From CAWANF01 sp963783355 (GTDB taxonomy: Bacteria; Bacteroidota; Rhodothermia; Balneolales; DATFMH01): a stretch of 64,000 nt of DNA. The stretch spans positions 682,001 through 746,000 of the forward strand of contig CAWANF010000001.1 in NCBI GenBank assembly GCA_963783355.1, read 5' to 3'. Both the position numbers and the translations under genes were made by a program. A model generated the notes under the pieces. That model was not told the DNA's origin. It did no database searches and saw only the letters and a program-made list of their open reading frames with translations. Shown here piece after piece: positions 34,641 to 44,977 of the stretch (positions are counted from its first letter, which is position 1; the number at the start of each line of letters is the position of its first letter).

Positions 34641-35819
34641 TTCATATGGCTGATTAGCTATGGCATCCATATAAATAGACTCAAACCGTTCAGCTGTACG
34701 ATCCCAGGTTAGTTCTTCTCTTATATATTGTGAAGCCTTATCACCAAGAGCTTCGGCAAATTCGGGCTTTCTTATAAAAAGTTGTATGGCCTTGGCAATT
34801 TCAGAAGGTCTGCCCGGAGATACCAGGTAGCCATTATCCAGATGATGGATAATTTCAGGTGTTCCCCCTACCTTTGTGCTAATCGTTGGTGAACCAATAC
34901 ACATCGATTCAAGAATGGCCAGACTAAAATTTTCTTGTCGAGAAGGCAAAATAGTCATTCGTGCATTCGACAAAAGCTTTGCTAAATCGGGCTGTGACAA
35001 CCATGGCTTAAACACTACCTTATCTTCCAATCCATATTTTTTAACCAGATCTTTCAGACTTCGCTCCAAATCTCCACGTCCCACTATTATAGTTTGTGGC
35101 AATTCTTCTTTAAGGAGGTGCAGGGCCTCAATAAGTGTGTCCACACCTTTGGTGTAGGTCAGTCTTCCAAAAAAGACAATAGGACCGTTTGAGGCATGTT
35201 TCGTACGGGAATAATCTAAAAACAAATCAGTAACGCCGTTAGATATCGGGATCAGTTTTTTATCATTTAGATTAAAAGCTCTTTGAACCATATTGGCCGA
35301 CCATTGGCTCGGAGGGGTACAATAGTCAGCATGTTGCAGTGCCGATCTCTGCATAAGAAATTTGCCATTTGTAAGGGCTAGCTTAAAATACTGATATAAT
35401 GTTAATCGGTCCGTTTTGAAAAAGACATCAGGATAGTGTGGATGATGAGGTGTACATATGAATGTAAAATTGTGATCGGCCCTCAGCTGATGAATGAGTC
35501 CGCCTTCTTCTCCATTACAATGGACAATAACATTTTCCTCATCCTGAATGAGATCTCTGACTCTATTTTTTACAGAAAAGGCACTCAATGGCCTTAAAAA
35601 AGCTTTTCTTTTACTTTTCGTTGATAAAAATGTGCCCCATACCAATTCATACGGCAGGTTATCGGGAATATTAATCTTTTCCAAAAAAGCTTTTGTATAA
35701 ATAACAGTCACATGATGATCCCTCCTGACTAATGCGGAAGCCAGATTATGTGTAGCTTGTTGTGCTCCACCACTATAATCGGACCAGGGGGAATAATCTA
35801 TTGAGAGAATAATTCGCAA
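34617..35819 (-). CDS. Family 4 glycosyltransferase
   Basis: 400 residues, GT-B fold, TTG start at 35819. The N-terminal glycine loop SDYSGGAQQATHNLA and the C-terminal E-x7-E donor motif ENFSLAILE, then VGGTPEII, are present. Probably transfers a sugar to a lipid-linked saccharide. The 136 bp upstream hold only AT-rich sequence. Confidence 0.85.
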   Translation of the reverse strand: MRIILSIDYSPWSDYSGGAQQATHNLASALVRRDHHVTVIYTKAFLEKINIPDNLPYELVWGTFLSTKSKRKAFLRPLSAFSVKNRVRDLIQDEENVIVHCNGEEGGLIHQLRADHNFTFICTPHHPHYPDVFFKTDRLTLYQYFKLALTNGKFLMQRSALQHADYCTPPSQWSANMVQRAFNLNDKKLIPISNGVTDLFLDYSRTKHASNGPIVFFGRLTYTKGVDTLIEALHLLKEELPQTIIVGRGDLERSLKDLVKKYGLEDKVVFKPWLSQPDLAKLLSNARMTILPSRQENFSLAILESMCIGSPTISTKVGGTPEIIHHLDNGYLVSPGRPSEIAKAIQLFIRKPEFAEALGDKASQYIREELTWDRTAERFESIYMDAIANQPYELTNLHYT

Positions 35820-35955
35820 ATTGATAACTAATAGTACTGATTAGACAAATAGGGGAAGTGTTACGAAAGTAACGAAATCAAATTAATTATATACTTTAAA
35901 ATAAACTCTTTCAACAACGAAAAATTGCTTATTCAAACGGACATTTAAAATTTGA

Positions 35956-36948
35956 CTATTTTTCAACCTGCCCTGAAGATTTTGAATTGACCTCTGCAAT
36001 TTGCTCGACGCCCGGCGTTGGAATGAGTTCGCTATCTTTAAATAAGGAAGCAATGGAGAATATTGAGAAGTTGAGGAGTTTACCTAATACAGTGTTGACT
36101 AATATGATAGCAGCTATTTGGGCAGATGATATATGCATCATCTGGGTGAGTTTAATACTGGTTCCAAGAAATACTAAATCACGATTTGGTAAGAATGGAA
36201 CCCGTGTCATGACAATTTGTATCGAGACAAAAGTAAACCAAACATAAAAGGGAACTTTCGGCATAATTAAATACCATTGAGTGACTTGCATGGTTTGGCC
36301 TATCAGCAAGCGGAAGCATTGTATCAGAAATATTATACCGGCCGTTTTCATGGGCATGGAAATGACAACTCTTCTAAAACGAATCCCAAGAGCTAACAAT
36401 ACGACCAAAAAAATGATACCACCATAGATCAATACGGTATTTTGATGTTTGAACCAATCCAGAATTCTGATTTGCTTTGTAAATAGAAAAGTCGAAAGCA
36501 AGATAAACGCAATAAGCGTTGAGGCGATTGATGAAATAATATTGTTATCCTTTATGGTTTTCATTATTTCGCCGTCTTTCAGGCTGAGGTTCTTTCTCGC
36601 CCAGAAATAGAAAAAAAACTCACCAGAATACCCCATAACATCCACATTATAAACTTTCTTAAGAATAAAAATGTGGAGATATTTTTTTACATTAAAGACC
36701 CATCTCATCCGGTATATGATCATGTCGGTGATAGGCAGGGACAGATAGATTAAAAGAAAGAGAATGTAAAATACCGGGTTCGTTGGCAACGATCGCCAGA
36801 CTTTTAACCATCCAATATGAGTTAACTGAGAAATGAGCCAAGAGATCATCACGAGAAGAAAAATCCGCTGTGCCCACTTTACAATTGTCTTGCCGCGTTT
36901 ACTCTTGAAAAAATCTATCCAATAATTTTTGATACTATTTAAATCCAT
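35956..36948 (-). CDS. Polytopic membrane protein, LPG-synthase TM-like
   Basis: 330 residues from the ATG at 36948; a TTG at 36969 would add seven. About seven to eight helices, with a conserved-looking ITDMIIYRMRW loop and a FLPNRDLVFLG segment. It resembles the membrane half of lysylphosphatidylglycerol synthases and HpnL-type flippases, but only by topology and loose pattern. The neighbouring glycosyltransferases suggest a role in glycolipid or polysaccharide handling. Confidence 0.5.
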   Translation of the reverse strand: MDLNSIKNYWIDFFKSKRGKTIVKWAQRIFLLVMISWLISQLTHIGWLKVWRSLPTNPVFYILFLLIYLSLPITDMIIYRMRWVFNVKKYLHIFILKKVYNVDVMGYSGEFFFYFWARKNLSLKDGEIMKTIKDNNIISSIASTLIAFILLSTFLFTKQIRILDWFKHQNTVLIYGGIIFLVVLLALGIRFRRVVISMPMKTAGIIFLIQCFRLLIGQTMQVTQWYLIMPKVPFYVWFTFVSIQIVMTRVPFLPNRDLVFLGTSIKLTQMMHISSAQIAAIILVNTVLGKLLNFSIFSIASLFKDSELIPTPGVEQIAEVNSKSSGQVEK

Positions 36949-37060
36949 AAATTTGGTCGATGGCAACAAAAATATAAAGGTTTTAAATATACAGCTATTT
37001 CTGGAAAACCTTTGTTATTTTGTCTGACTTAATACGATAACATTTATTTCTTTTGATTAC

Positions 37061-38206
37061 ATGAGGTTACTATTTGTTAGTCAGGATTTTCCACCTGATA
37101 TCGGTGGTATACAAACGTATACGTATGAATTAGCGGTACGATTAGAATCTATGTTTGAAAAATTTTCTCTGATTGTTCCGGATCATAAACGAGGGCATAC
37201 TATTGATGATATTCTGGATTTTAAAATACATCGAATCAAAGGATCCAATTCAATGTTACCCTACACAATGTCGTTTGTCTACTCTAAAATTGCAAAAGAG
37301 GGGAAGTTTGATATTTCCTTCCACAGTCAATGGCAAACTATCGCTCCAGCCATCCGGTCTAAGACAAATGGCTATCCTCAAAAGATCTATGTTGCTGTTC
37401 ATGCCAGGGAATTACTCTTTAATCCATATGGAAAAGGGATGTTGGGCCGGTGGTTTGAAAAAAGAAGAAATAAATTATTGATGAAAGTGGACCATTTTTT
37501 CCCCGTAAGTCATTATACGGCGGGCCTTTTAGAAAAAAAAGGAATCAGTCCGGAAAAAATGACCGTTTTCAATAATGGAACGGATCCAAACATTTTTTAT
37601 CCAAAAGATGTCAGGAATCTGAAACAAAAGCTCGGACTGGGGAAAAATAAAATTTTATTAACAACAACACGGCTCGTTAGAAGAAAAGGGATAGATCGTG
37701 TTATTAAAGCCCTGAGTAACGTTGTTGAAAAACACCCCGACCTGGTTTACATGATTGTCGGTGATGGCCCCGAGAAGGAATATTTAAAAGATTTAGTGAG
37801 CCAAAATAAGTTGGAGAAGTATGTGTATTTCAGAGGAAAAGTACCATACAGCGAGCTAAACGATTACTATAATTTATGTGATGTATTTGTGATGCCATCC
37901 CGAACGATAGAACCGGATGTGGAAGGATTTGGTATTGTATTTCTGGAAGCCGGTGCCTGTTCAAAGCCCGTTATTGGAACATTCTCTGGAGGTATACCTG
38001 ATGCAATAGCTCATGGAAAAACAGGGCTGTTAGTTGAGGAAACGGACATCAATCAATTATCTGAAGCTATATTAAGGTTGTTTGATGATGAAGAACTGGC
38101 TGCACGACTTGGAAAAGAGGGCAGGAAACGAATTTTAGAAAAATCGAATTGGGATGTTATAGCAGAGAAAATGTTTTTAAAAATTTCGGAGTTGAATGAT
38201 GCGTAA
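37061..38206 (+). CDS. Family 4 glycosyltransferase
   Basis: 381 residues, GT-B fold. SQDFPPDIGGIQTYTYELA is the N-terminal acceptor loop, TTRLVRRKGIDRVIKAL begins the donor domain and EGFGIVFLE is the E-x7-E motif. Divergent from the membrane-protein gene at 36948 with a 112-bp shared control region. The acceptor is unknown. Confidence 0.88.
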   Translation: MRLLFVSQDFPPDIGGIQTYTYELAVRLESMFEKFSLIVPDHKRGHTIDDILDFKIHRIKGSNSMLPYTMSFVYSKIAKEGKFDISFHSQWQTIAPAIRSKTNGYPQKIYVAVHARELLFNPYGKGMLGRWFEKRRNKLLMKVDHFFPVSHYTAGLLEKKGISPEKMTVFNNGTDPNIFYPKDVRNLKQKLGLGKNKILLTTTRLVRRKGIDRVIKALSNVVEKHPDLVYMIVGDGPEKEYLKDLVSQNKLEKYVYFRGKVPYSELNDYYNLCDVFVMPSRTIEPDVEGFGIVFLEAGACSKPVIGTFSGGIPDAIAHGKTGLLVEETDINQLSEAILRLFDDEELAARLGKEGRKRILEKSNWDVIAEKMFLKISELNDA

Positions 38207-38399
38207 CGAAAAAATAACAGTACTATCGGGATTGAAAACTTCGTTATATATATCAAAATGAAAAATGTAACAAGCTAATATTAAAACAGATTTTGAGCCG
38301 AATCCTTGGTCGCAATTTATTATATTCTATGACGTTACATTCATTAAATATTCATCAGAAAGATTACCTGGCAATTTTTCAATTAAATATTCAATAAAG

Positions 38400-39197
38400 G
38401 TGTCCTTAACAATCAGTCTATTGAGACCACAATTTCAGTTAAAAAAATTATACGCTCATATCTTTATTGTAATTTTGGGCCTGGCTGTTATCCCATCTCA
38501 TGATGTTTGGGCTCAAATCAAAACCCTAAAGAATGGTACCCTGGTAATTGAAAATTTTCAATCCGATTCTGTCGGTTCGTTACCTGTTGGATGGTATAAC
38601 CGTGATGGCAATAAAAAACCGTGGCTTTTTGAAGATCCTGCTCAAAGAGCAATGTATCAATGGAAGGTTAAAGAATCTGCAGATGGCAATAAGTATCTGC
38701 AATATGATGGCAGTATTGCAAGGCATTTAAACTTCCCGACGGTGGACCAAAAGCAAATTAATCTTGCAAAAACTCCCATATTAACCTGGAAGTGGAGAGT
38801 ATATAAGACTCCAAAGGGAGGAGATGAAAATGAAAATGACAAAAATGATGTTGCAGCCAGCATTTACGTTGTTTTTAGTGTGAATGTCTTCAATATGCCT
38901 AAATCAATCCGTTATACATGGAGTTCAACATTGCCTGTTGGAACAATCCTCTCGAAATATTTTAACCGGCAAAAGATCGTTGTCCTGGCGTCTGGAACGA
39001 AACATGAAGGAAAATGGATTACCTTTCAGCGTAACATCGCTCAGGATTATAGAAATCTGTATGGTTCAGCTCCACCCAAAAGGCCTATAGCCATTCTTAT
39101 TTTGAGTGATGGTGATAATACGAAAAGCCAGGTAATTGCCGATTACGACGACATCGAATTGCGTCCGGTTAATACGATTAGAAGTAATGTTCCCTGA
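38400..39197 (+). CDS. DUF3047 exported protein
   Basis: 265 residues, GTG start. A signal segment ends in VWAQ. The body matches DUF3047: ENFQSDSVGSLPVGW, LTWKWRVYKTPKGG, NDVAASIYVVF and IAILILSDGDNT. Function unknown; the beta-rich fold resembles lectin-like sandwiches. It sits 180 bp before the RND exporter, so the two may serve the same lipid or glycan route. The 193 bp before it hold nothing recognisable. Confidence 0.7.
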   Translation: MSLTISLLRPQFQLKKLYAHIFIVILGLAVIPSHDVWAQIKTLKNGTLVIENFQSDSVGSLPVGWYNRDGNKKPWLFEDPAQRAMYQWKVKESADGNKYLQYDGSIARHLNFPTVDQKQINLAKTPILTWKWRVYKTPKGGDENENDKNDVAASIYVVFSVNVFNMPKSIRYTWSSTLPVGTILSKYFNRQKIVVLASGTKHEGKWITFQRNIAQDYRNLYGSAPPKRPIAILILSDGDNTKSQVIADYDDIELRPVNTIRSNVP

Positions 39198-39377
39198 TAA
39201 ATTAAATCTTGATAATGACAGATACCTTAGCATTTTATAAATGGTTGATTTGTGGCAGGGACACGTGAAATAACTGGATATTATAAATCGTTTGTATGAA
39301 TTATTATTGAGCAAATTCTTATCTTCATTGTTTTTCAATGACAGGGATCTGATGAACAGTAGAATTAAATATTAAAG

Positions 39378-41888
39378 ATGGAGAAATTATTAAAATTTTT
39401 TGAGCCCCTATTCAAGAAGAATTATAGTCATCCCTATAGCATTTTATCCGTTTCTATAATCTTAGCCATAATCTCTTCTTACTTTGCCCTTCATCTTAAA
39501 ATTGATACCAACATAGCTAATTTATTGCCATCGTCTTACCACAGTGTTAAGGCCCTGGATCGATTGAAAGATACCTATGGTGGGGAAGAAGCGCTGGAAG
39601 TTGGTATTAAATCGCCAAGTTTCATCGATAACAAGAAGTTTGCAGAAGATTTTATTAAAAAAGCTTTAAAAATATGGGATCCAAGGACTAAAGATTATTT
39701 TTTTAAACGGGCTGAGTTTAAAAAGAATACCAAGATTCTTAAAGATAATGCATTATACCTGGCCACGGATGAAGAGCTGAATGAAATAACAGACTACTTG
39801 AAGCAGGAAATTCATAAAGCAAAAGAGAAGGCCAATCCGTTTTATTTTGACATTGGTGGGTCCGACAGCAGTAAGAGTTCAACAAAAAAAGCTGATATCA
39901 AAAAATTTGAAGATGCTTATGACAGCCTGATTCCGAAGACTTATCCTATCAATGCCGATAGCACCGTAATGGTCGTAAAATTGTATCCAACCGGTTCGAA
40001 GAGTGATATTCGATTTTTGAGGGATATGTTCGCCAGCACGGATCAGCTAATCAAACAAATGAATCCAAAATCATACAATTCAAGTATGATTGTTATGGCT
40101 GGTGGTGGCCTGCAGCGTCATTTACTGGAACTCGATTCCATCATGAATGATGTTAAGAACAGTTTTGCATCCGGTATTTCCAGTGTGCTCTTGCTGGTTA
40201 TGCTGTACTTTTTTTTCAAAAAGTATTGGAATTATCGTATGGGCGCCGACCATGAACAAACACATAACCTGTGGAGTCATATCTGGCGTGCACCAGTTCC
40301 GCTGCTTATAATCGGCATACCACTGCTCATAAGTTTAAGTTTTACATTTGGAATAGCTTATTTCACGATTGGGAAGTTGAATACGATGACTTCTGTTTTG
40401 TTCGTGATTCTTTTTGGTATGGGGATAGATTATGGTATCCACTTCTATGCCCGTTATCTGGAAATACGTTCGGCGGGAAATGACGTGTATAATTCCCTGA
40501 TTATGACGTATGAAAGTGGCGGAGGCGCTATTATGACCAGTGCCTTTACAACAGCTATCTCTATGTACATCTTAATGTTAGCTGATTTTAAAGGGTTCTC
40601 TCAATTTGGACTGATTTCTGGTAACGGGATCTTGCTCTCTTTACTTTGCATGATGTTCATACTGCCTTCTATCATTGTATTGCTTGAGCGGTATGGTATG
40701 ATACTCGTAAATAAAAATGAGAAAGACGGGTATGTTAAAAATGCGCCACATCGATTTCCGTTTGCCAGAACGATTGTTTTGGTCGGTTTGATTTTATCGG
40801 GTTTAATCATAATGGATAGCCATAAGCTTTATTTTCAATATGATTTCGCAAAACTCGAACCCGACTATCCTAAAAACGACCAGTTTAACAGTCTCATAAA
40901 TGGAGTTTTTAAATCAGGAAAGCGGAATCCTGCCTACATCCTGGCCAATACTGATAAACAGGTCGTTGAAATATTAAAAGTTCTTCGGCATAAGATGAAG
41001 ACGGATACCCTCAGTCCTACAATTGAGGATGTAGAAGCAATTCAGGAACGATTCCCGATGACAGCACAGGAAAAACAGCAGAAACTGGAAAAAATAGCCG
41101 AAGTCAGAAAGCTGTTACAGGATCCCTTCATTAAAGATCAAAAAAGTCAACAGCTTGATCGATTGCGTCAGGCATCACAAACAATCAAACCACTCCCTAT
41201 GTCCGAGATACCGAGTTATATCAAAGATCGGTTCATGACAAAAGATGGCCATATCGGACGGTTTGTAATTGTGTACCCGAGCGTTGGCCTGTCGAATGGC
41301 AGGAATTCCATTGATTTTAAGAATGATGTCGGACAGGTCAAAACTCCGGATGGTAACGTTTTTTATGCTGCAAGTACATCCATCGTTGCCGCTGATATGC
41401 TCCAGTTAATGCTTAAAGAAAGCCCGTACATGGTCATCATTACTTTCGTTATGATTCTAATCTTCATGTTCCTGGCTTTTCGTTCCATTCGATGGACTCT
41501 CATTGCAATGTTGCCTTTGATAGTGGGTATGATTTGGACATTTGGCATTATGCTGGTATTTGGAATGTCTTTTAATTTCTATAACCTGGTTGTTTTGCCG
41601 GCAATCCTTGGAATTGGTGAAGACAGCGGCGTTCACCTTGCCGCGCGTTACCGTGAAGAAGGCAAAAAAAGCATGTGGAATGTTCTATCGAGTACAGGAC
41701 AACATATTACGATGGGGTCGGTCACCACTATGCTTGGATTTTCAGGTTTGCTGTTTACAGATCATCCGGGACTTATTTCAATCGGGGCTTTGGCGACGAT
41801 TGGTATCGGTATGACGCTATTATCGGCTCTTGTATTTTTGCCGGCTCTTGTACAATGGCTGGAAGACAGAGACTGGATTACATTTTAA
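39378..41888 (+). CDS. RND/MMPL-family exporter (HpnN-like)
   Basis: 836 residues, two MMPL halves, about twelve helices with large periplasmic loops. Signature loops are GMGIDYGIHFYARYLE (first half) and GIGEDSGVHLAARYREEG (second half). Proteins of this type move hopanoids, glycolipids or other lipids to the outer membrane. No hopanoid synthesis gene is in the window, so the cargo is open. A strong terminator follows. Confidence 0.85.
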   Translation: MEKLLKFFEPLFKKNYSHPYSILSVSIILAIISSYFALHLKIDTNIANLLPSSYHSVKALDRLKDTYGGEEALEVGIKSPSFIDNKKFAEDFIKKALKIWDPRTKDYFFKRAEFKKNTKILKDNALYLATDEELNEITDYLKQEIHKAKEKANPFYFDIGGSDSSKSSTKKADIKKFEDAYDSLIPKTYPINADSTVMVVKLYPTGSKSDIRFLRDMFASTDQLIKQMNPKSYNSSMIVMAGGGLQRHLLELDSIMNDVKNSFASGISSVLLLVMLYFFFKKYWNYRMGADHEQTHNLWSHIWRAPVPLLIIGIPLLISLSFTFGIAYFTIGKLNTMTSVLFVILFGMGIDYGIHFYARYLEIRSAGNDVYNSLIMTYESGGGAIMTSAFTTAISMYILMLADFKGFSQFGLISGNGILLSLLCMMFILPSIIVLLERYGMILVNKNEKDGYVKNAPHRFPFARTIVLVGLILSGLIIMDSHKLYFQYDFAKLEPDYPKNDQFNSLINGVFKSGKRNPAYILANTDKQVVEILKVLRHKMKTDTLSPTIEDVEAIQERFPMTAQEKQQKLEKIAEVRKLLQDPFIKDQKSQQLDRLRQASQTIKPLPMSEIPSYIKDRFMTKDGHIGRFVIVYPSVGLSNGRNSIDFKNDVGQVKTPDGNVFYAASTSIVAADMLQLMLKESPYMVIITFVMILIFMFLAFRSIRWTLIAMLPLIVGMIWTFGIMLVFGMSFNFYNLVVLPAILGIGEDSGVHLAARYREEGKKSMWNVLSSTGQHITMGSVTTMLGFSGLLFTDHPGLISIGALATIGIGMTLLSALVFLPALVQWLEDRDWITF

Positions 41889-41910
41889 ACAATGCATTTC
41901 TTATCACCGG

Positions 41911-41945
41911 GCCGGACCGTCATGAAAGTGATCGTCCGGCTTTTT
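41911..41945 (+). terminator. Rho-independent terminator after RND exporter
   Basis: GCCGGAC and GTCCGGC pair with a partly paired loop between and TTTTT directly after. 22 bp downstream of the stop. Confidence 0.92.
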
Positions 41946-42051
41946 ATTAATTATAGTATTGTAAATAATAAGCTTCTCATTAGTTTAATTGCTATAAAAT
42001 TGTCATCTTCCTAATAACTCTCAGGATCAATTTATCTTACCCGGGTACGCT

Positions 42052-42789
42052 ATGATAATTAAGACTGCAGCCATTGTTTTGCGTACGGTTGACTTTCAGG
42101 AGACCAGCAAAATCGTTACGCTGTTAACAAAAACTCATGGTAAGTTAGGGGTCATTGCAAAAGGAGCGAAGCGTCCAAAGAGTAAATTTGCCAGCCTGAT
42201 GGAAACCGGCAATATTTTGGATGTTATTCTTTTTTTGAAAAATACCCGATCGGTTCAAACCTTGTCGGAGGCTTCTTTTAAAGAAAAAACATTTAATATC
42301 CGATATGATTTTGAGAAAATGGCGGTGTCCACAGCTGTCATCGAAATGATTTATCAGCTGTTGCATGACAATGAGATTAATGAACCGATGTATGATTTCG
42401 CCGAGACCTTTTTTGTTTGGTTGAACCAGACTGATAAAAATGTCCGTAATTTATTTCCATACCTGCAGTTACGGTTAGCTGAATTGATGGGAATAGGCCT
42501 TCAGCTGGATACCCCCACACTGAAAGATAATCTTAATGATTTATGCCTGGATATTGAATCCGGCCGGGTTTTTGGAAATAATGGAAATACAACAAAATGG
42601 CAATTATCAGCATCTCAGGGTCATTATCTGGTTTTAGCCTTGCAGTCAAAAACGTCTTCTATATTGGATTTATCCGTAAATAATAGTGAAATAAAGAATT
42701 TAATCCGTGTCTTGGACGTTTATTTAAAATATCACATCGAAGGATTAAAAGATCGTACATCAGACGCTATTTTCGAACAAATATTGTAA
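42052..42789 (+). CDS. recO: DNA repair protein RecO
   Basis: 245 residues. N-terminal OB fold with TAAIVLRTVDFQETSKIVTLLTKTHGK and KGAKRPKSKF, and a helical C-domain. It loads RecA with RecR onto SSB-coated DNA. The zinc-binding cysteines present in many RecO proteins are absent; only one cysteine remains in that region. HtrA follows after 8 bp. Confidence 0.88.
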   Translation: MIIKTAAIVLRTVDFQETSKIVTLLTKTHGKLGVIAKGAKRPKSKFASLMETGNILDVILFLKNTRSVQTLSEASFKEKTFNIRYDFEKMAVSTAVIEMIYQLLHDNEINEPMYDFAETFFVWLNQTDKNVRNLFPYLQLRLAELMGIGLQLDTPTLKDNLNDLCLDIESGRVFGNNGNTTKWQLSASQGHYLVLALQSKTSSILDLSVNNSEIKNLIRVLDVYLKYHIEGLKDRTSDAIFEQIL

Positions 42790-42797
42790 TTTTATAT

Positions 42798-44339
42798 ATG
42801 GCATGGCGAAAAAGTAATATTACAACTGGTGCATTCCTTGTATTAATAGGCATTCTTATAGGAGTGATACTTGTTTTATTGCAGCAGAATTTAACGTTAC
42901 GTGATCGGGTGAATGTCCGGTATACTGAAATTAAACGCAGTGAAAACGATTCGACAAACCAGTTTGAAAAAGTTAACTATCGAAATAATCGAATCGATTT
43001 TCAAAATATCGCCAAAGTTGTAACTCCTACAGTGGTCTATATTGAAGCATCTGTTCCTCTTAAAGATGCAGATCTCCCCAAAGACGGCAATCATGATTTC
43101 GGTGAGGATTTTTGGAATCGTTTTTTACCTAAAAGAGAAGTTGAGACTGTAGGGTCAGGGGTCTTAATATCTCCGAATGGATATATTCTTACGAATAATC
43201 ATGTCATTGAGAATGCAGAAAATAACGAAGTGACAGTCACTTTATATGATAAGCGTACGTTTACCGGCCGAATTATTGGCTCCGATTCGTCAACAGATCT
43301 TGCCGTTGTTAAGATCGACCAAAAAAATCTTCCTTCCATCACCGTTGGTAATTCTGATGATTTGCAGGTCGGTGACTGGGTTCTGGCTATCGGCAATCCT
43401 TTTCGCTTACGTTCAACAGTCACTGCAGGTATTGTGAGTGCATTGGGACGGGATGTAAGTATTATCGATGATCAAATGGGTATAGAAGATTTTATCCAGA
43501 CAGATGCGGCTATTAACCGGGGAAACAGCGGGGGAGCGCTGGTTAATGCTAATGGAGATTTAGTGGGGATAAATACCGCTATTGCTACAGAAACCGGGAA
43601 TTATGAAGGATATGGTTTTGCTATTCCAAGTAACCTGGCTATAAAAATAGCAAAAGACATTATTCAATATGGGAAGGTGAAACGGGCATATCTTGGAGTG
43701 CAGCTTCAGCCGATTGGTGATAAAAGAGCAAAAGAACTGGGACTCAATCATATAGAGGGCGTGGAAATCGTGAATATTGCTAAAAATTGCTCGGCGTATA
43801 ATGCTGGTTTAAAGCCCCAGGATGTCGTACTGACAGTAAACGGAGTTGATGTTAATGAATACAATCAGCTCGTGGCACGTATTGCTGTTTTGAGTCCGGG
43901 AGATTTAGTTCATCTAAAAATATGGCGGCATCATAAAATTTTAAATAAAGAAATCACTTTGGGTTCCTATAAAAGTCCTTCGGAAACAAAATGGGTGATT
44001 GGAAATAATGACAATTCTCTGAGAATTAAACCGGATAACAAAAAAGTTTTTGAATATCACAGTTTTGATCTCGGTTTTACGGTAGTTGCACTTGCAGATT
44101 CCAAAGATTTTAATAAATTCAATCTTGTCATTACTGAAATTAAAGACGGCAGTGAAGCTCAAAAACGGGGTTTGAAAAAAGGTTATGTCATTCTTGAAGT
44201 GGATAATGAACCGGTTAATAGCATTTCCGCTCTTAAAAAAGTTATTTCGAAAGGCATATCAGAACACCATAAAGTTTTACTTAAGATAGAAAAATCTAAC
44301 GGTGTAACCGGGTATTACGAATTACATCAGAACAACTAA
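42798..44339 (+). CDS. HtrA/DegP-type serine protease with two PDZ domains
   Basis: 513 residues. An N-terminal membrane helix (about 12-32) anchors it in the periplasm. The catalytic triad is His in TNNHVIENA, Asp in STDLAVVKI and Ser in GNSGGALVN. PDZ1 spans about residues 295-395 and PDZ2 about 420-510. Expected role: protein quality control of the envelope. It starts 8 bp after recO. Confidence 0.93.
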   Translation: MAWRKSNITTGAFLVLIGILIGVILVLLQQNLTLRDRVNVRYTEIKRSENDSTNQFEKVNYRNNRIDFQNIAKVVTPTVVYIEASVPLKDADLPKDGNHDFGEDFWNRFLPKREVETVGSGVLISPNGYILTNNHVIENAENNEVTVTLYDKRTFTGRIIGSDSSTDLAVVKIDQKNLPSITVGNSDDLQVGDWVLAIGNPFRLRSTVTAGIVSALGRDVSIIDDQMGIEDFIQTDAAINRGNSGGALVNANGDLVGINTAIATETGNYEGYGFAIPSNLAIKIAKDIIQYGKVKRAYLGVQLQPIGDKRAKELGLNHIEGVEIVNIAKNCSAYNAGLKPQDVVLTVNGVDVNEYNQLVARIAVLSPGDLVHLKIWRHHKILNKEITLGSYKSPSETKWVIGNNDNSLRIKPDNKKVFEYHSFDLGFTVVALADSKDFNKFNLVITEIKDGSEAQKRGLKKGYVILEVDNEPVNSISALKKVISKGISEHHKVLLKIEKSNGVTGYYELHQNN

Positions 44340-44354
44340 ATAAGAATATTTTAT

Positions 44355-44960
44355 ATGCATTTTTTTAAGAAGAATTTTCTTTACATCATCGCTGTGCTTA
44401 TTTCACTTTCATTATATGCCTGCAGTTCTTCGAAAAGTACGGAAGTTGAGAATAATCAACAGGGGGTGACACATCAGCCGGAGTCGAAACCCTGGTATGA
44501 AAATCAAAAAGATTTTTCTTCGGATTCGCTGTCGTATTTCTCGGTCGCTTCAAGCATTTCAACTGATTCTCTACGTGCCGTAATCAAAGCGCGTAAACTG
44601 GCAAAAGCTCAGTTAAACACCGGAATGCAATCTGAATTGGAAAAATTACGAGTTGAATTGGTTAAAGAAGGGGGCAAAAATGCTTCGGCCGGTAAACCCG
44701 GTTTTATATGGCTGATGCGGGGAGCAACATTACATCAATTAAATCATGTTGAAGTCGTTAAAAATACCGTTAACGCCAAAAATGGTATTTATCAGGCATA
44801 TGTTAAGGTTAAGTACTCCAAAATTGCCCTTAGAAATGATTTGCTTCAGGCACTGGCCGGGAACAGAAGTTATCTCGATGCTTTAAAAAACAGCCATACT
44901 TTTAATCAGTGGTTTGCATACACTCCGCAAAAACAAGCAACCGGAAAAACGGCGAATTGA
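44355..44960 (+). CDS. LPP20-like lipoprotein
   Basis: 201 residues, lipobox Cys at LYAC. The following Ser/Lys-rich linker leads to an alpha/beta domain with a run ATKARKLAKAQL-like helix, found in LPP20/LPP-type lipoproteins. No function is known to me. It follows the HtrA gene by 15 bp and points at the next, convergent gene. Confidence 0.65.
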   Translation: MHFFKKNFLYIIAVLISLSLYACSSSKSTEVENNQQGVTHQPESKPWYENQKDFSSDSLSYFSVASSISTDSLRAVIKARKLAKAQLNTGMQSELEKLRVELVKEGGKNASAGKPGFIWLMRGATLHQLNHVEVVKNTVNAKNGIYQAYVKVKYSKIALRNDLLQALAGNRSYLDALKNSHTFNQWFAYTPQKQATGKTAN

Positions 44961-44977
44961 TTGATATCTTTAAGCTG

